A stretch of DNA of 64,000 bases. Origin: an uncultured Oscillospiraceae bacterium. GTDB lineage: Bacteria > Bacillota > Clostridia > Oscillospirales > Oscillospiraceae. Positions 16,616 through 24,136 of the stretch are shown one piece after another. The stretch's first letter is position 1, and each line of letters opens with the position of its first letter. The notes under the pieces were generated by a model that made no database searches, was not told where the DNA came from, and saw only the letters and a list, made by a program, of their open reading frames with translations. Made by a program: the position numbers and the translations under genes. Location of the stretch: NCBI GenBank assembly GCA_947624985.1, contig CANQMO010000007.1:38599-102598 (forward strand), written 5' to 3'.

Positions 16616-17743
16616 CTATTCAGTTGTCATATCTATGGAGAGATAATCTTTAATTATTTCATATATGGATAATAACTGTTCCTCAAGTTTGCTCTTGTAT
16701 TCTTCGTATCCTGTATTAAATTGACTTTCAATGAGTCCACAGTAAGGAATGCCTAAATTGAGATTTGTTGGGCTGATTAAATGTTTGCCGGTACTATCCG
16801 TTAAACTAAAATGCATCATGCAGTTTCTAAAAGCCGGTTTTCTTAACCCACATTTATTTTTAAAATCAAAGCTCTTGAGAAGCTTGATTAACTTGTTATC
16901 GTTAATCTTTGCGTTGTGTTGATCGCAGTACTTGTCTAGATCATCCAAACGTAGCAGCGTGTAATGATAGGTGATATACTCAAGCCGTAACAGAAGGCCT
17001 GTATCACGAATAATAGCCTTTTTGAGCAAAAATAAAAGTAGTCCTATACTTGAAACAACATGAAGCAGAAAAAGTCGAATTATCTTATAATTTCCGCTTT
17101 CAGATGTTGTACAGCGATTTGTATTGTAGTCTTGGCTATGTAAAGAGATCATACTTGCATCAAAATCTGCTACTATAAAATCGCTGACAGTACTAAGACC
17201 AGATGATATGCCCCCAATAATCTCTCCCATATCATGAGCAAATGCGTATAGTTCTTCTCCTATAAGTTCAAAACTATGCATATTATTCTTGGGCTTGCTA
17301 ATATCTCGCCCGTCTTGGAAGACATAAAATGCATAATGTGTGTTACCTATTATGTTTTTGCTATCATCATAATATATTCCAAGATTATCGTGTAAGTTAA
17401 GCGGACCAAACTCCGGAAATTTAAGTAATTGTGAAAAATGCTCATCTTGAATGTAATCAATATTGTCTACACACTGGAATAGCTTGTTTAGACGAAAGTT
17501 AAAGAATTTTGCTTTCTGACGAATATCTTTGATAGAATATCTACTAGATTGATTAATTTCAATAGGATGGCCTTTTTTGTTAAAATACTCAATTGCTTCA
17601 TAGCAAAACAGGGCAACGAATGGCGTAAATTGAGTTATAACAACTGGAGGTAGTTGTACTACCACTTTCTTCAATAGGTCGCAATCTCTCTTGATTATCA
17701 ATAATTCTGCAACCTGTAGAGCAGAAGACATTGCTTCGTCCAT
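16616..17743 (-). CDS. Unrecognised AT-rich cargo gene (375 aa)
   Basis: A 375-residue protein with much lower GC than any other gene in the window. It looks predominantly helical, with a hydrophobic stretch at about 225-248 (LFLLHVVSSIGLLLFLLKKA) that could be one or two membrane-contacting helices, and otherwise no motif I can name. Cys, His and Asn are frequent. Its position between the tRNA-Ser and the small gene, within a defence-bearing element, makes an accessory or defence role plausible but unproven. A palindromic terminator separates it from the tRNA gene, so it likely has its own promoter in 17744-17811; no consensus promoter was evident. Confidence 0.6.
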   Translation of the reverse strand: MDEAMSSALQVAELLIIKRDCDLLKKVVVQLPPVVITQFTPFVALFCYEAIEYFNKKGHPIEINQSSRYSIKDIRQKAKFFNFRLNKLFQCVDNIDYIQDEHFSQLLKFPEFGPLNLHDNLGIYYDDSKNIIGNTHYAFYVFQDGRDISKPKNNMHSFELIGEELYAFAHDMGEIIGGISSGLSTVSDFIVADFDASMISLHSQDYNTNRCTTSESGNYKIIRLFLLHVVSSIGLLLFLLKKAIIRDTGLLLRLEYITYHYTLLRLDDLDKYCDQHNAKINDNKLIKLLKSFDFKNKCGLRKPAFRNCMMHFSLTDSTGKHLISPTNLNLGIPYCGLIESQFNTGYEEYKSKLEEQLLSIYEIIKDYLSIDMTTE

Positions 17744-17811
17744 AATGATCTATCTCCATTGCACCTTGTTTTTAGTATTATATCACAAAAGACTGTAAAC
17801 CGCAAAAAAGA

Positions 17812-17847
17812 CAAACCCATTTCAAATTGAGTTCAGAAATGGGTTTG
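17812..17847 (-). terminator. Terminator of the element-borne tRNA-Ser
   Basis: A 12-bp perfect stem, CAAACCCATTTC/GAAATGGGTTTG, directly downstream of the tRNA on the minus strand and followed by TCTTTTTTG. Confidence 0.88.
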
Positions 17848-17854
17848 CCCTAAT

Positions 17855-17945
17855 TGGCGGAGCGGGTGGGATTCGAACCCACGTGCCGTTTCACCGGCAA
17901 CTCGATTTCGAGTCGAGCTCGTTGTGTCCACTTCGATACCGCTCC
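17855..17945 (-). tRNA. tRNA-Ser(CGA), intact copy carried by the element
   Basis: A 91-nt type II tRNA with acceptor GGAGCGG/CCGCTCC, anticodon stem CTCGA/TCGAG with loop CTCGAAA (anticodon CGA), a long variable arm, T stem GTGGG/CCCAC and encoded CCA. It has the same anticodon as the gene broken by the insertion but different acceptor and anticodon stems, so it is not a duplicate of the host copy. No own promoter is evident in the 130 bp upstream; the host tRNA-Ser promoter at 18157-18129 reads toward it. Confidence 0.95.
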
Positions 17946-18025
17946 ATGTATATTCAAACCGGTGTGACCGGCTCAAACATTGCTATTTTGTTGTGCTGTT
18001 GTGGAAGCAGATCGCCGAAAACCCG

Positions 18026-18065
18026 ATATAACTTCATATAAGCTCATATAGCTTCATATAGGCTG
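18026..18065 (+). repeat. Phased 10-bp iterons, right end of element
   Basis: Four head-to-tail 10-bp units: ATATAACTTC, ATATAAGCTC, ATATAGCTTC, ATATAGGCTG, ending nine bases before the core repeat. They match the left-end units in sequence and orientation. Confidence 0.75.
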
Positions 18066-18074
18066 ATGGGTTTA

Positions 18075-18116
18075 GATTTCGAGTCAGGCCCGTTATGACC
18101 ACTTCGATACGCTTCC
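18075..18116 (-). pseudogene. 5' half of disrupted tRNA-Ser(CGA), attR side
   Basis: On the minus strand this holds the acceptor 5' strand GGAAGCG, the D arm, the 5' strand of the anticodon stem (CCTGA) and the anticodon loop through the core. It is complementary to the 3' half at 8390-8445. The gene's promoter is still in place just upstream. Confidence 0.9.
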
Positions 18117-18128
18117 GGATGCGGGCTT

Positions 18129-18157
18129 ACTATACCATGCAAAGGGCTCAATGTCAA
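18129..18157 (-). promoter_or_regulatory. Original tRNA-Ser promoter, now reading into the element
   Basis: TTGACA (18157-18152) and TATAGT (18134-18129) have a 17-bp spacer on the minus strand, 12 bp before the 5' end of the split tRNA. Its transcript would cover the tRNA 5' half, the right iterons and then the element's intact tRNA-Ser. Confidence 0.75.
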
Positions 18158-18169
18158 CGCCAAAGCGGC

Positions 18170-18198
18170 TTTACAACCGCCGCCGGATGGCCTATAAT
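18170..18198 (+). promoter_or_regulatory. Sigma-A promoter of the 18231-20173 operon
   Basis: TTTACA (18170-18175) and TATAAT (18193-18198), 17-bp spacer. Confidence 0.65.
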
Positions 18199-18230
18199 AA
18201 GGAAAACAGCGGGAAAGGCGGGCCGGATCT

Positions 18231-19001
18231 ATGGGCCGATATGCGAAAGATTTTATAACCCAGGTGGTGCTGCGGGCGGACTTCGTCACCGGTACGGCGC
18301 CCATCACGGGGCAGCTGCCGGAGGGGCTGCTGGCCCCGCTGGAGAATTACCCGGTGCGGAACGTTCTCAACCGCTCCCGGACCGAGGTGCGGGTGCAGAA
18401 AACGCCCCAGGGCCCTGTCCGGGACACACGGACCATCAACTTCCCGGAACACAACTTCTGGACCGCCGACCGCGATCTGCATGCCGCCGTGTGCAGCGAG
18501 TACACCTTCATCGCCCAGCGCCAGTACGGGGGCTACGCCCCGCTGCGGGAGGGGTTCCTGGAACTGGCCGAGGCCGTGTCCGCGCAATTTCCGGGGCTGC
18601 GTATCAAGCGATTGGGAATGCGTTATGTAAATGAAATAAAATTGCCGGAGGCCGACGCGGGACCGGGTCTGGGCGCGGACTTTTGGGAACATTATGTTAA
18701 CCCGCTTTTGCTGGGCGGTCTCCGCTTCGCCGCCAACGACGGGGCGATGGCCCGGCACATGTGCACCACGGAGCTCAATTATGGCACGGACCGGGCCACC
18801 ATCCGCTACGGTATCTTCAACGGGGAGTATCCCCGGCCCAACCGGCGGCGGGAATTCGTTCTGGATGTGGACACATACTGTCAGACGGAGATGGGGCCGG
18901 AGAGCCTGGCCGCCAGGCTGGACGATTACCATGCCGCGGCCTGCCAGGTGTTCGAGGCGGCGGTGACGGACGCGCTCCGGGCGCGGATGATGATGCCGTG
19001 A
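18231..19001 (+). CDS. TIGR04255-like protein, unknown function
   Basis: A 256-residue soluble protein. RIKRLGMRYVNEIKLPEA at about 124-141 and the N-terminal QVVLRADF pattern resemble the sporadically distributed TIGR04255 family, whose function is not known and which is often found next to defence or mobile genes. Here it directly flanks the right end of the element but has host-like high GC. Its stop overlaps the GTG start of the MFS transporter (GTGA), so the two are translationally coupled. The family call is from memory of the pattern. Confidence 0.55.
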   Translation: MGRYAKDFITQVVLRADFVTGTAPITGQLPEGLLAPLENYPVRNVLNRSRTEVRVQKTPQGPVRDTRTINFPEHNFWTADRDLHAAVCSEYTFIAQRQYGGYAPLREGFLELAEAVSAQFPGLRIKRLGMRYVNEIKLPEADAGPGLGADFWEHYVNPLLLGGLRFAANDGAMARHMCTTELNYGTDRATIRYGIFNGEYPRPNRRREFVLDVDTYCQTEMGPESLAARLDDYHAAACQVFEAAVTDALRARMMMP

Positions 19002-20173
19002 GCGGGTCCCGGCGTTTTCGCGTCGCCTACGGCGGGCTGAACGGCGTATACTGGATGCTGTGCTGCCTGAACTCCTTCACCTCCAGCTTTCTGCTGGGGC
19101 GGGGGTATTCCAACAGCGAGCTTGGAGCCGTCATGGCGGCGGGCTATGTGCTGGGGCTGGCGCTCCAGCAGCCCGCGGCGGCTCTGGCGGACCGGACGGC
19201 CCGGGCGCCTGTGGCGGTGATTACGGCCGGCACGGGACTGGTGGGGCTCACGGCGGGGCTGCTGCTGGTCATGCCGGGAAGGAGCTTCGCGGTCACGGCG
19301 GTGTATGTGCTGTTTTTCGCGTTCATCATTTTATTGCAGCCGCTGGTGAACGGCTTCGCGTTCTATATAGAGCGGCTGGGCACGGCGATCCCCTTTGGGG
19401 TCTGCCGGGCGGTGGGGTCGCTGTCCTACGGGCTTTTGGCGGCGGCGCTGGGCCGGATCGTCCAGCGCCGGGGCGTGAACGCGGTGCCCTGGGCCGGGGT
19501 CCTGACGGCGCTGGCCATGGCGGGGCTGATGGTCTGGTTTTCCCGGGTCGGCACGCCGCCGGCGGCGGAGAAGCGGGAGGCGGCGGCCCCGTCCGTGAGC
19601 CCCCTGAAAAACCGGTGCTTCCGCATGATGCTGGCGGCCACTGCGCTGCTATTTTTCAGCCACGCCTTTCTGTCGGTATACATGTTGCAGATCGTGCGGA
19701 ACGTGGGCGGCGACAACGAGGATCTGGGGATGATGACGGCCTTCGTGGCGGTGCTGGAGCTGCCCGCGATGTTCCTTTTCGACCGGCTGCTGCGCCGGTT
19801 CAGCTGCGCCGGCCTTTTGCGGTTCGCGGCGGTATTTTTCGCGGTCAAGACCTCGCTGGTGCTGGCGGCGGGCTCTCTGCCCGGGGTGTACGGAGGCATG
19901 TTCTTTCAGATATTCGCCTACGCGCTGTTCATCCCCGCCTCGGTGCGGTACGCCGGACAGGTGTCCGGCCCGGAGAACGCCAACCGGGCCCAGGCGTGGG
20001 TGACGGTGATGACCACGGTGGGCAGCGTGTGCGCCTCCGGTCTGGGCGGGGTGATGATCGACCGGCTGGGCCTGAAGGCGGCCCTAGCCCTGGCGGCGGC
20101 CTGCGCCGCAGCGGGCGCGGCGGTGATGGTCCTGGGCGTGCGGGAAAAAGAGAAAACGATGACCGGGAGCTGA
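18998..20173 (+). CDS. Major facilitator superfamily transporter
   Basis: A 391-residue polytopic protein with about 11-12 hydrophobic helices, DRTARAPV in the loop 2-3 position typical of MFS and a symmetric second half with FDRLLRRF. It resembles the MFS_1-like/LacY-type group; substrate unknown. I take the GTG at 18998, overlapping the stop of the upstream gene, because the conserved N-terminal helix (RFRVAYGGLNGVYWMLCCL) starts right after it. An open frame extending further upstream lies antisense to nothing and inside the previous gene in another phase, so it is not used. Confidence 0.8.
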   Translation: MSGSRRFRVAYGGLNGVYWMLCCLNSFTSSFLLGRGYSNSELGAVMAAGYVLGLALQQPAAALADRTARAPVAVITAGTGLVGLTAGLLLVMPGRSFAVTAVYVLFFAFIILLQPLVNGFAFYIERLGTAIPFGVCRAVGSLSYGLLAAALGRIVQRRGVNAVPWAGVLTALAMAGLMVWFSRVGTPPAAEKREAAAPSVSPLKNRCFRMMLAATALLFFSHAFLSVYMLQIVRNVGGDNEDLGMMTAFVAVLELPAMFLFDRLLRRFSCAGLLRFAAVFFAVKTSLVLAAGSLPGVYGGMFFQIFAYALFIPASVRYAGQVSGPENANRAQAWVTVMTTVGSVCASGLGGVMIDRLGLKAALALAAACAAAGAAVMVLGVREKEKTMTGS

Positions 20174-20189
20174 CCGCTCCCGGCTTTTT
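20163..20189 (+). terminator. Terminator overlapping the MFS stop codon
   Basis: Stem CCGGGAGC/GCTCCCGG, loop TGACC containing the TGA stop, followed by CTTTTTG. Confidence 0.9.
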
Positions 20190-20199
20190 GTTCGCTTTC

Positions 20200-20308
20200 T
20201 GTATATTCATTTCAAGATGAATATACAGTGCGGATTCACCAAACATTGAAAATATTCATTGATTTCATGAATAAAGCTATTGATATTCATCGGCCCGCGC
20301 GGTATGAT
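20200..20308 (+). promoter_or_regulatory. argG promoter with ArgR/AhrC-type operator boxes
   Basis: TTGATA (20280-20285) and TATGAT (20303-20308) have a 17-bp spacer. Upstream lie ARG-box-like half sites: a perfect palindrome TGTATATTCAT-N6-ATGAATATACA (20200-20227), a second pair TATTCAT/ATGAATA (20253-20273), and TATTCAT (20284-20290) overlapping the -35. The spacing and sequence fit arginine-dependent repression by an ArgR/AhrC hexamer; the regulator is not in the window. Confidence 0.75.
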
Positions 20309-20339
20309 ACGCTTACTGTGACCGACAGGAGGAAATAGC

Positions 20340-21557
20340 ATGTCTGAGATAAAAAAAGTAGTGCTGGCCTATTCGGGGGGACTGGACACGTCTGTGATCA
20401 TCCCCTGGCTGAAGGAGAACTACGACAACTGCGAGGTCATCGCCGTGGCCGGGAACGTGGGGCAGGCGGACGAACTGGAGGGTCTGGAGGAAAAGGCTCT
20501 CAAGACCGGCGCGTCCAAGCTCTATGTGCTGGACCTGACAGACGACTATGTGGACAACTACATCATCCCCACCATGAAGGCGGGGGCGGTATATGAGGAG
20601 TATCTGCTGGGCACCAGCCACGCCCGGCCCTGCATTGCCAAGGGTCTGGTGGAGGTGGCCATGAAGGAGCACGCGGACGCCATCGTCCACGGCTGCACCG
20701 GTAAGGGCAACGACCAGGTCCGCTTCGAGCTGGCCATCAAGCACTTCGCCCCCAACATGAAGATCATCGCCCCCTGGCGGGAGTGGGACATCAAAAGCCG
20801 GGAGGAGGAGATCGACTACGCCGAGGCCCACAATGTGCCCCTGCGTATCGACCGGCAGACCAACTATTCCAAGGACAAGAACCTCTGGCACCTGAGCCAT
20901 GAGGGACTGGATCTGGAGGACCCCGGCAACGAGCCCCAGTATGAAAAGCCGGGCTTTCTGGAGATGGGCGTGTCCCCCATCCAGGCGCCGGATGAGCCCA
21001 CCTACATAACGCTGGAGTTTGAAAAGGGCGTGCCCGTGGCGCTGGACGGGGAGAAGATGAGCGCCAAGAACATCATATTGAAGCTCAACGAGCTGGGCGG
21101 CGCCAACGGTATCGGTCTATTGGACATCGTGGAGAACCGGCTGGTGGGCATGAAGTGCCGGGGCGTTTACGAGACCCCGGGCGGGGCCATCCTCTACAAG
21201 GCCCACAGCGTGCTGGAGAGCGTGTGTCTGGACAAGATGACCTCCCACGAAAAGCAGCGGCTCGCCATCACCTTCGCGGAGCTGGTGTACAACGGCCAGT
21301 GGTTCACGCCTCTGCGGGAGGCGCTGAGCGCCTTCGTGGACAAGACCCAGGAGCGGGTCACCGGCAAGGTGCGGCTGAAGCTGTACAAGGGCAACATGAT
21401 CAACGCGGGGGTCTGGAGCCCCTACAGCCTGTATTCGGAGCAGATCGCCACCTTCGGCGAGAGCGACTATGACCAGACCGACGCCAGGGGCTTCATCAAC
21501 CTGTACGGCCTGCCCATCAAGGTCCAGGCCATGGTGGACGGGGCGGACCATGAATAA
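20340..21557 (+). CDS. argG: Argininosuccinate synthase
   Basis: A 405-residue enzyme with the N-terminal ATP-pyrophosphatase P-loop [11 protein letters not shown] (residues ~10-20) and the conserved [14 protein letters not shown] segment (~119-132). It joins citrulline and aspartate with ATP to give argininosuccinate, AMP and PPi, the penultimate step of arginine synthesis, in the cytoplasm. Length is normal. The ATG at 20340 follows AGGAGG at 7 bases. Its 3' end overlaps argH by 8 nt. Control is probably by the ARG boxes upstream. Confidence 0.98.
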   Translation: MSEIKKVVLAYSGGLDTSVIIPWLKENYDNCEVIAVAGNVGQADELEGLEEKALKTGASKLYVLDLTDDYVDNYIIPTMKAGAVYEEYLLGTSHARPCIAKGLVEVAMKEHADAIVHGCTGKGNDQVRFELAIKHFAPNMKIIAPWREWDIKSREEEIDYAEAHNVPLRIDRQTNYSKDKNLWHLSHEGLDLEDPGNEPQYEKPGFLEMGVSPIQAPDEPTYITLEFEKGVPVALDGEKMSAKNIILKLNELGGANGIGLLDIVENRLVGMKCRGVYETPGGAILYKAHSVLESVCLDKMTSHEKQRLAITFAELVYNGQWFTPLREALSAFVDKTQERVTGKVRLKLYKGNMINAGVWSPYSLYSEQIATFGESDYDQTDARGFINLYGLPIKVQAMVDGADHE

Positions 21558-22884
21558 TCTCTGGGGCGGCGCCGTGGCGGAGGCGGCCCGGGCGCTGAAC
21601 GCCTCTATCGGGGTGGACAGCCGCATGTGGCGGGAGGATATCACGGGCTCTCTGGCCCACGCGGCCATGCTGACCAGGCAGGGCATATTGTCCGAAGCGG
21701 ACGGCGCGGCCATCCAGGCGGGGCTGGAGGGCATTCTGGCGGATATCGAAAGCGGCGCGCTGGCCATCGACATGTCCGCAGAGGACATCCACACCTTCGT
21801 GGAGATGACCCTAACCGCCCGTATCGGCGAGGCGGGCAAGCGGCTGCATACCGCCCGCAGCCGCAACGACCAGGTGGCCACGGATCTGCGGCTGTACACC
21901 CGGGGCCGGATCGACGAGCTGCTGGGCCTCATCCGGGAAGCGGTGTCCGCCATCCATGACAAGGCGGCCCGGTACGCCGACGCGGTCATGCCGGGCTACA
22001 CCCACCTTCAGCGGGCCCAGCCGGTGACCTTCGGCCACTATCTGTGCGCCTGGGCCATGATGCTGGTCCGGGACGCGGGCCGGCTCACGGACGCGAGAAA
22101 GCGCCTGAATCAAAGTCCCCTGGGGGCCTGCGCCCTGGCGGGGACCACGTTCCCCATCGACAAGGACATGACCGCCGCCGCCTTGGGGTTCGACGGGCCG
22201 TGCCTGAACAGTCTGGACGCGGTGTCGGACCGGGACTTCTGTGTGGAGGTGCTGTCGGCCCTGAGCCTGCTCATGGCCCACCTGAGCCGGATGGCGGAGG
22301 AACTTGTGCTGTGGAGCAGTCTGGAGTTCGGTTTCGTGACCATGCCGGAGGGGTTCGTGACCGGCTCGTCCATCATGCCCCAGAAGAAAAACCCGGACAT
22401 GGCGGAGCTCGTCCGGGGCAAGACCGGCCGGGTCTATGGAGACCTGACGGCCATGCTCACGGTGCTGAAGGGTCTGCCTCTGGCCTACAACAAGGACATG
22501 CAGGAGGACAAGCAGGCGCTTTTCGACGCGCTGGACACGGCGGCGCTGTGTCTTTCCGTGCTGGCGCCTATGGTGGCGGGCATGGAGCCCCACCCGGATG
22601 CCATGCGCCGCGCCGCCGGGACGGGATTCATCAACGCCACGGACTGCGCCGACTGGCTGGTGGCCCACGGCGTGCCCTTCCGGGAGGCCTACGCTGTGGC
22701 GGCGGGGCTGGTGCGCCGGGGGAAGCCCCTGGAGGAACTGACCCTGGACGAGTATCGGGCCGCCTGCCCCGTCTTTGACGAGAGCGTGTACGCGGCGGTG
22801 GACCTGGACGCGTGCGTGAAGCGCCGGAACTTGCCCATAGACGAGGAGCTTGCGTATCTGGAGGAATTTTTGAAAAACGCATGA
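21550..22884 (+). CDS. argH: Argininosuccinate lyase
   Basis: A 444-residue fumarase/aspartase-superfamily enzyme. The signature [12 protein letters not shown] (~270-281) carries the flexible catalytic-serine loop, and [13 protein letters not shown] (~97-109) and [11 protein letters not shown] (~147-157) are the other conserved active-site regions. It splits argininosuccinate to arginine and fumarate. The ATG at 21550 overlaps the argG stop by 8 nt (translational coupling); a longer in-frame start inside argG is unlikely. A terminator follows at once, so argGH is a two-gene operon with the earlier arginine genes elsewhere. Confidence 0.98.
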   Translation: MNNLWGGAVAEAARALNASIGVDSRMWREDITGSLAHAAMLTRQGILSEADGAAIQAGLEGILADIESGALAIDMSAEDIHTFVEMTLTARIGEAGKRLHTARSRNDQVATDLRLYTRGRIDELLGLIREAVSAIHDKAARYADAVMPGYTHLQRAQPVTFGHYLCAWAMMLVRDAGRLTDARKRLNQSPLGACALAGTTFPIDKDMTAAALGFDGPCLNSLDAVSDRDFCVEVLSALSLLMAHLSRMAEELVLWSSLEFGFVTMPEGFVTGSSIMPQKKNPDMAELVRGKTGRVYGDLTAMLTVLKGLPLAYNKDMQEDKQALFDALDTAALCLSVLAPMVAGMEPHPDAMRRAAGTGFINATDCADWLVAHGVPFREAYAVAAGLVRRGKPLEELTLDEYRAACPVFDESVYAAVDLDACVKRRNLPIDEELAYLEEFLKNA

Positions 22885-22894
22885 GAGATGTGGC

Positions 22895-22927
22895 AACGCC
22901 CCGGACCTGTCGGTCAGGGGCGTTTTT
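22895..22927. terminator. Terminator of argGH
   Basis: AACGCCCC/GGGGCGTT with an inner GACC/GGTC stem, followed by TTTTT on the plus strand; the last T lies in the stop codon of the convergent gene. Confidence 0.88.
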
Positions 22928-23619
22928 CACTGTATGTGGTATATCTCCCGCACCTCTTGGGTGGGGGAGCCGTCGTCGTTGACGAGAACCAGCGCGGGCA
23001 GGACGGTCAGGCCCGGGCGGCCGCCGCGCCGGCCCGCGATCAGCGCCAGCGACGGGGCGGAGGCAGCCTTGTGGCACACCAGCCGCAGCCGCTTCGGCTC
23101 GATGTCCGCCAGACGCATGGCGGCGAAGATGTCCGTGAGAAATTCCGGCTTGTGCACCACGCAAAGCTCCCCGCCCTGGCGCAGCAGATACGCCGCCGCG
23201 CCGGAGAACTGGGCGGGGGACAGACCGCCGCCCCGGGCCGCGGCCCGGTCCGGGTCCGGGGAGGTCTTGCCCGCGTAATAATAGGGCGGGTTGCACACCA
23301 CCAGGTCGTATTCCCCCGGGCAGGGGATGGAGCGGTATTTCCGCGCGTCCAGGCAGGCCGCCGTCCCGGCCACGCCATTGGCGCGGCAGTTCTCCCGGCA
23401 AAGCGCCGCCGCCTCGGGGCGGATGTCCACGCTGTCGAACACCGCCTCCGGCTGCCGCTCGTGCAGCAGCACGGACAGAAGCCCGCCGCCGCAGCCCAGG
23501 TCCATGCAGCGGGAAAACGCCTTTTCTCCCGCGAAATGGGCCAGCAGCACCGAGTCGGTGGTGATCCTGAAGGCCGGGTCGTCCGTATACACGGGCCCCC
23601 GGGGCCAAAGCTGTTTCAT
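22927..23619 (-). CDS. TrmN6-like class I SAM-dependent methyltransferase
   Basis: A 230-residue Rossmann methyltransferase. VYTDDPAFRITTDSVLLA at the N-terminus, the SAM-binding DLGCGGGLLS, and the NPPYY catalytic tetrad region define the tRNA1(Val) adenine-N6 methyltransferase (YfiC/TrmN6) family, which modifies A37 of tRNA. In Firmicutes it is often paired with a GIY-YIG nuclease and RsmI; neither is here. The ATG at 23619 follows CGGAGGAC; an in-frame extension to 23676 is upstream of that site and not needed. Confidence 0.8.
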   Translation of the reverse strand: MKQLWPRGPVYTDDPAFRITTDSVLLAHFAGEKAFSRCMDLGCGGGLLSVLLHERQPEAVFDSVDIRPEAAALCRENCRANGVAGTAACLDARKYRSIPCPGEYDLVVCNPPYYYAGKTSPDPDRAAARGGGLSPAQFSGAAAYLLRQGGELCVVHKPEFLTDIFAAMRLADIEPKRLRLVCHKAASAPSLALIAGRRGGRPGLTVLPALVLVNDDGSPTQEVREIYHIQ

Positions 23620-23655
23620 GGCTCGTTGTCCTCCGTATGGCGTATAAATAAAGCC

Positions 23656-23690
23656 GCGGGCGATATGCAAACGCATATCGCCCGCCTCTT
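23656..23690 (-). terminator. Terminator of the ferredoxin gene
   Basis: A 13-bp perfect stem GCGGGCGATATGC/GCATATCGCCCGC, loop AAAC, followed leftward by GGCTTTATTTAT on the minus strand. It also has TTTTTT on the other side, so it may act in both directions. Confidence 0.8.
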
Positions 23691-23704
23691 TTTTGGACCT
23701 TGCC

Positions 23705-23875
23705 TTACTCCTCGGCGATGGCGCTCATGGGGCACTGCTCGGCGCAGGAGCCACAGCTGATGCACTTGTCGGCGTCGATGACGTAGTGGGCGTCACCCTC
23801 GCTGATGGCCTCGACGGGGCACTGATCGGCGCAGGAGCCGCAGGAGATGCAGGCGTCGGAAATCTTATAAGCCAT
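23705..23875 (-). CDS. 2[4Fe-4S] ferredoxin
   Basis: A 56-residue clostridial ferredoxin with two CxxCxxCxxxCP clusters, CISCGSCADQCP and CISCGSCAEQCP, in a pseudo-twofold repeat. It carries electrons at low potential between enzymes such as the 2-oxoacid oxidoreductase encoded at 29-32 kb, hydrogenases and flavin oxidoreductases; specific partners are inferred. The ATG at 23875 has GGAGG at 8 bases. Length is exactly that of the family. Single-gene transcript with a strong terminator. Confidence 0.97.
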   Translation of the reverse strand: MAYKISDACISCGSCADQCPVEAISEGDAHYVIDADKCISCGSCAEQCPMSAIAEE

Positions 23876-23899
23876 GATTGATACCTCCGTTTTTTATGT

Positions 23900-24136
23900 A
23901 CGCACACATACTATCATAAAGAACCATAAGATTCAACACTTTTTTGAAAGTTGCCAGAATAAAGAATTGTGACAAAATAATACGCTTTTATTCCCGGCGG
24001 GGCGGCTATAATGACTATGTGACGGCGAAGCGCCGCAAGGCGTTGCGGCGCGGCTCGTTTGGCGGCGAAAACGATCGAAGGACCGATCGGCTTGCCATGC
24101 GACGATCATTACAATCTTCCCGGAGGCGAGTGACAC
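23900..24136 (+). promoter_or_regulatory. Upstream region and structured leader of clpC
   Basis: TATAAT at 24007-24012 is a likely -10, though no good -35 was found. The leader after it holds a perfect hairpin GCGCCGCAA-GGCG-TTGCGGCGC (24030-24051). No CIRCE element (TTAGCACTC-N9-GAGTGCTAA) was seen and no clear CtsR heptad repeats, so the heat-shock control typical of clpC is not evident. Confidence 0.4.

Larger units (their letters stand above)
8437..18083. mobile_element. 9.6-kb integrative element inserted in the anticodon loop of tRNA-Ser(CGA)
   Basis: The direct repeat GATTTCGAG (8437-8445 and 18075-18083) marks the crossover. Joining the flanks at the core restores an 89-nt tRNA-Ser with a perfect CCTGA/TCAGG anticodon stem and loop CTCGAAA. 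Inside are a tyrosine recombinase, phased 10-bp repeats near both ends, an intact tRNA-Ser(CGA), a defence-type operon and an orphan gene. Base composition is clearly lower in GC than the flanks. No conjugation, replication or phage structural genes are visible, so it is a small cargo island or satellite that probably needs help to move between cells. The insertion does not rebuild the host tRNA gene, unlike most tRNA-targeting elements. Confidence 0.88.

Noticed and set aside
8446..18074. The element as a full prophage or ICE
   Set aside because: No capsid, terminase, lysis, relaxase, type IV secretion or replication gene is seen in the 9.6 kb.
17855..18116. Simple tandem duplication of tRNA-Ser to explain the two partial genes
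   Set aside because: The halves at 8390 and 18075 complete each other (GGAAGCG/CGCTTCC, CCTGA/TCAGG) but not the intact copy at 17855, whose acceptor and anticodon stems differ.
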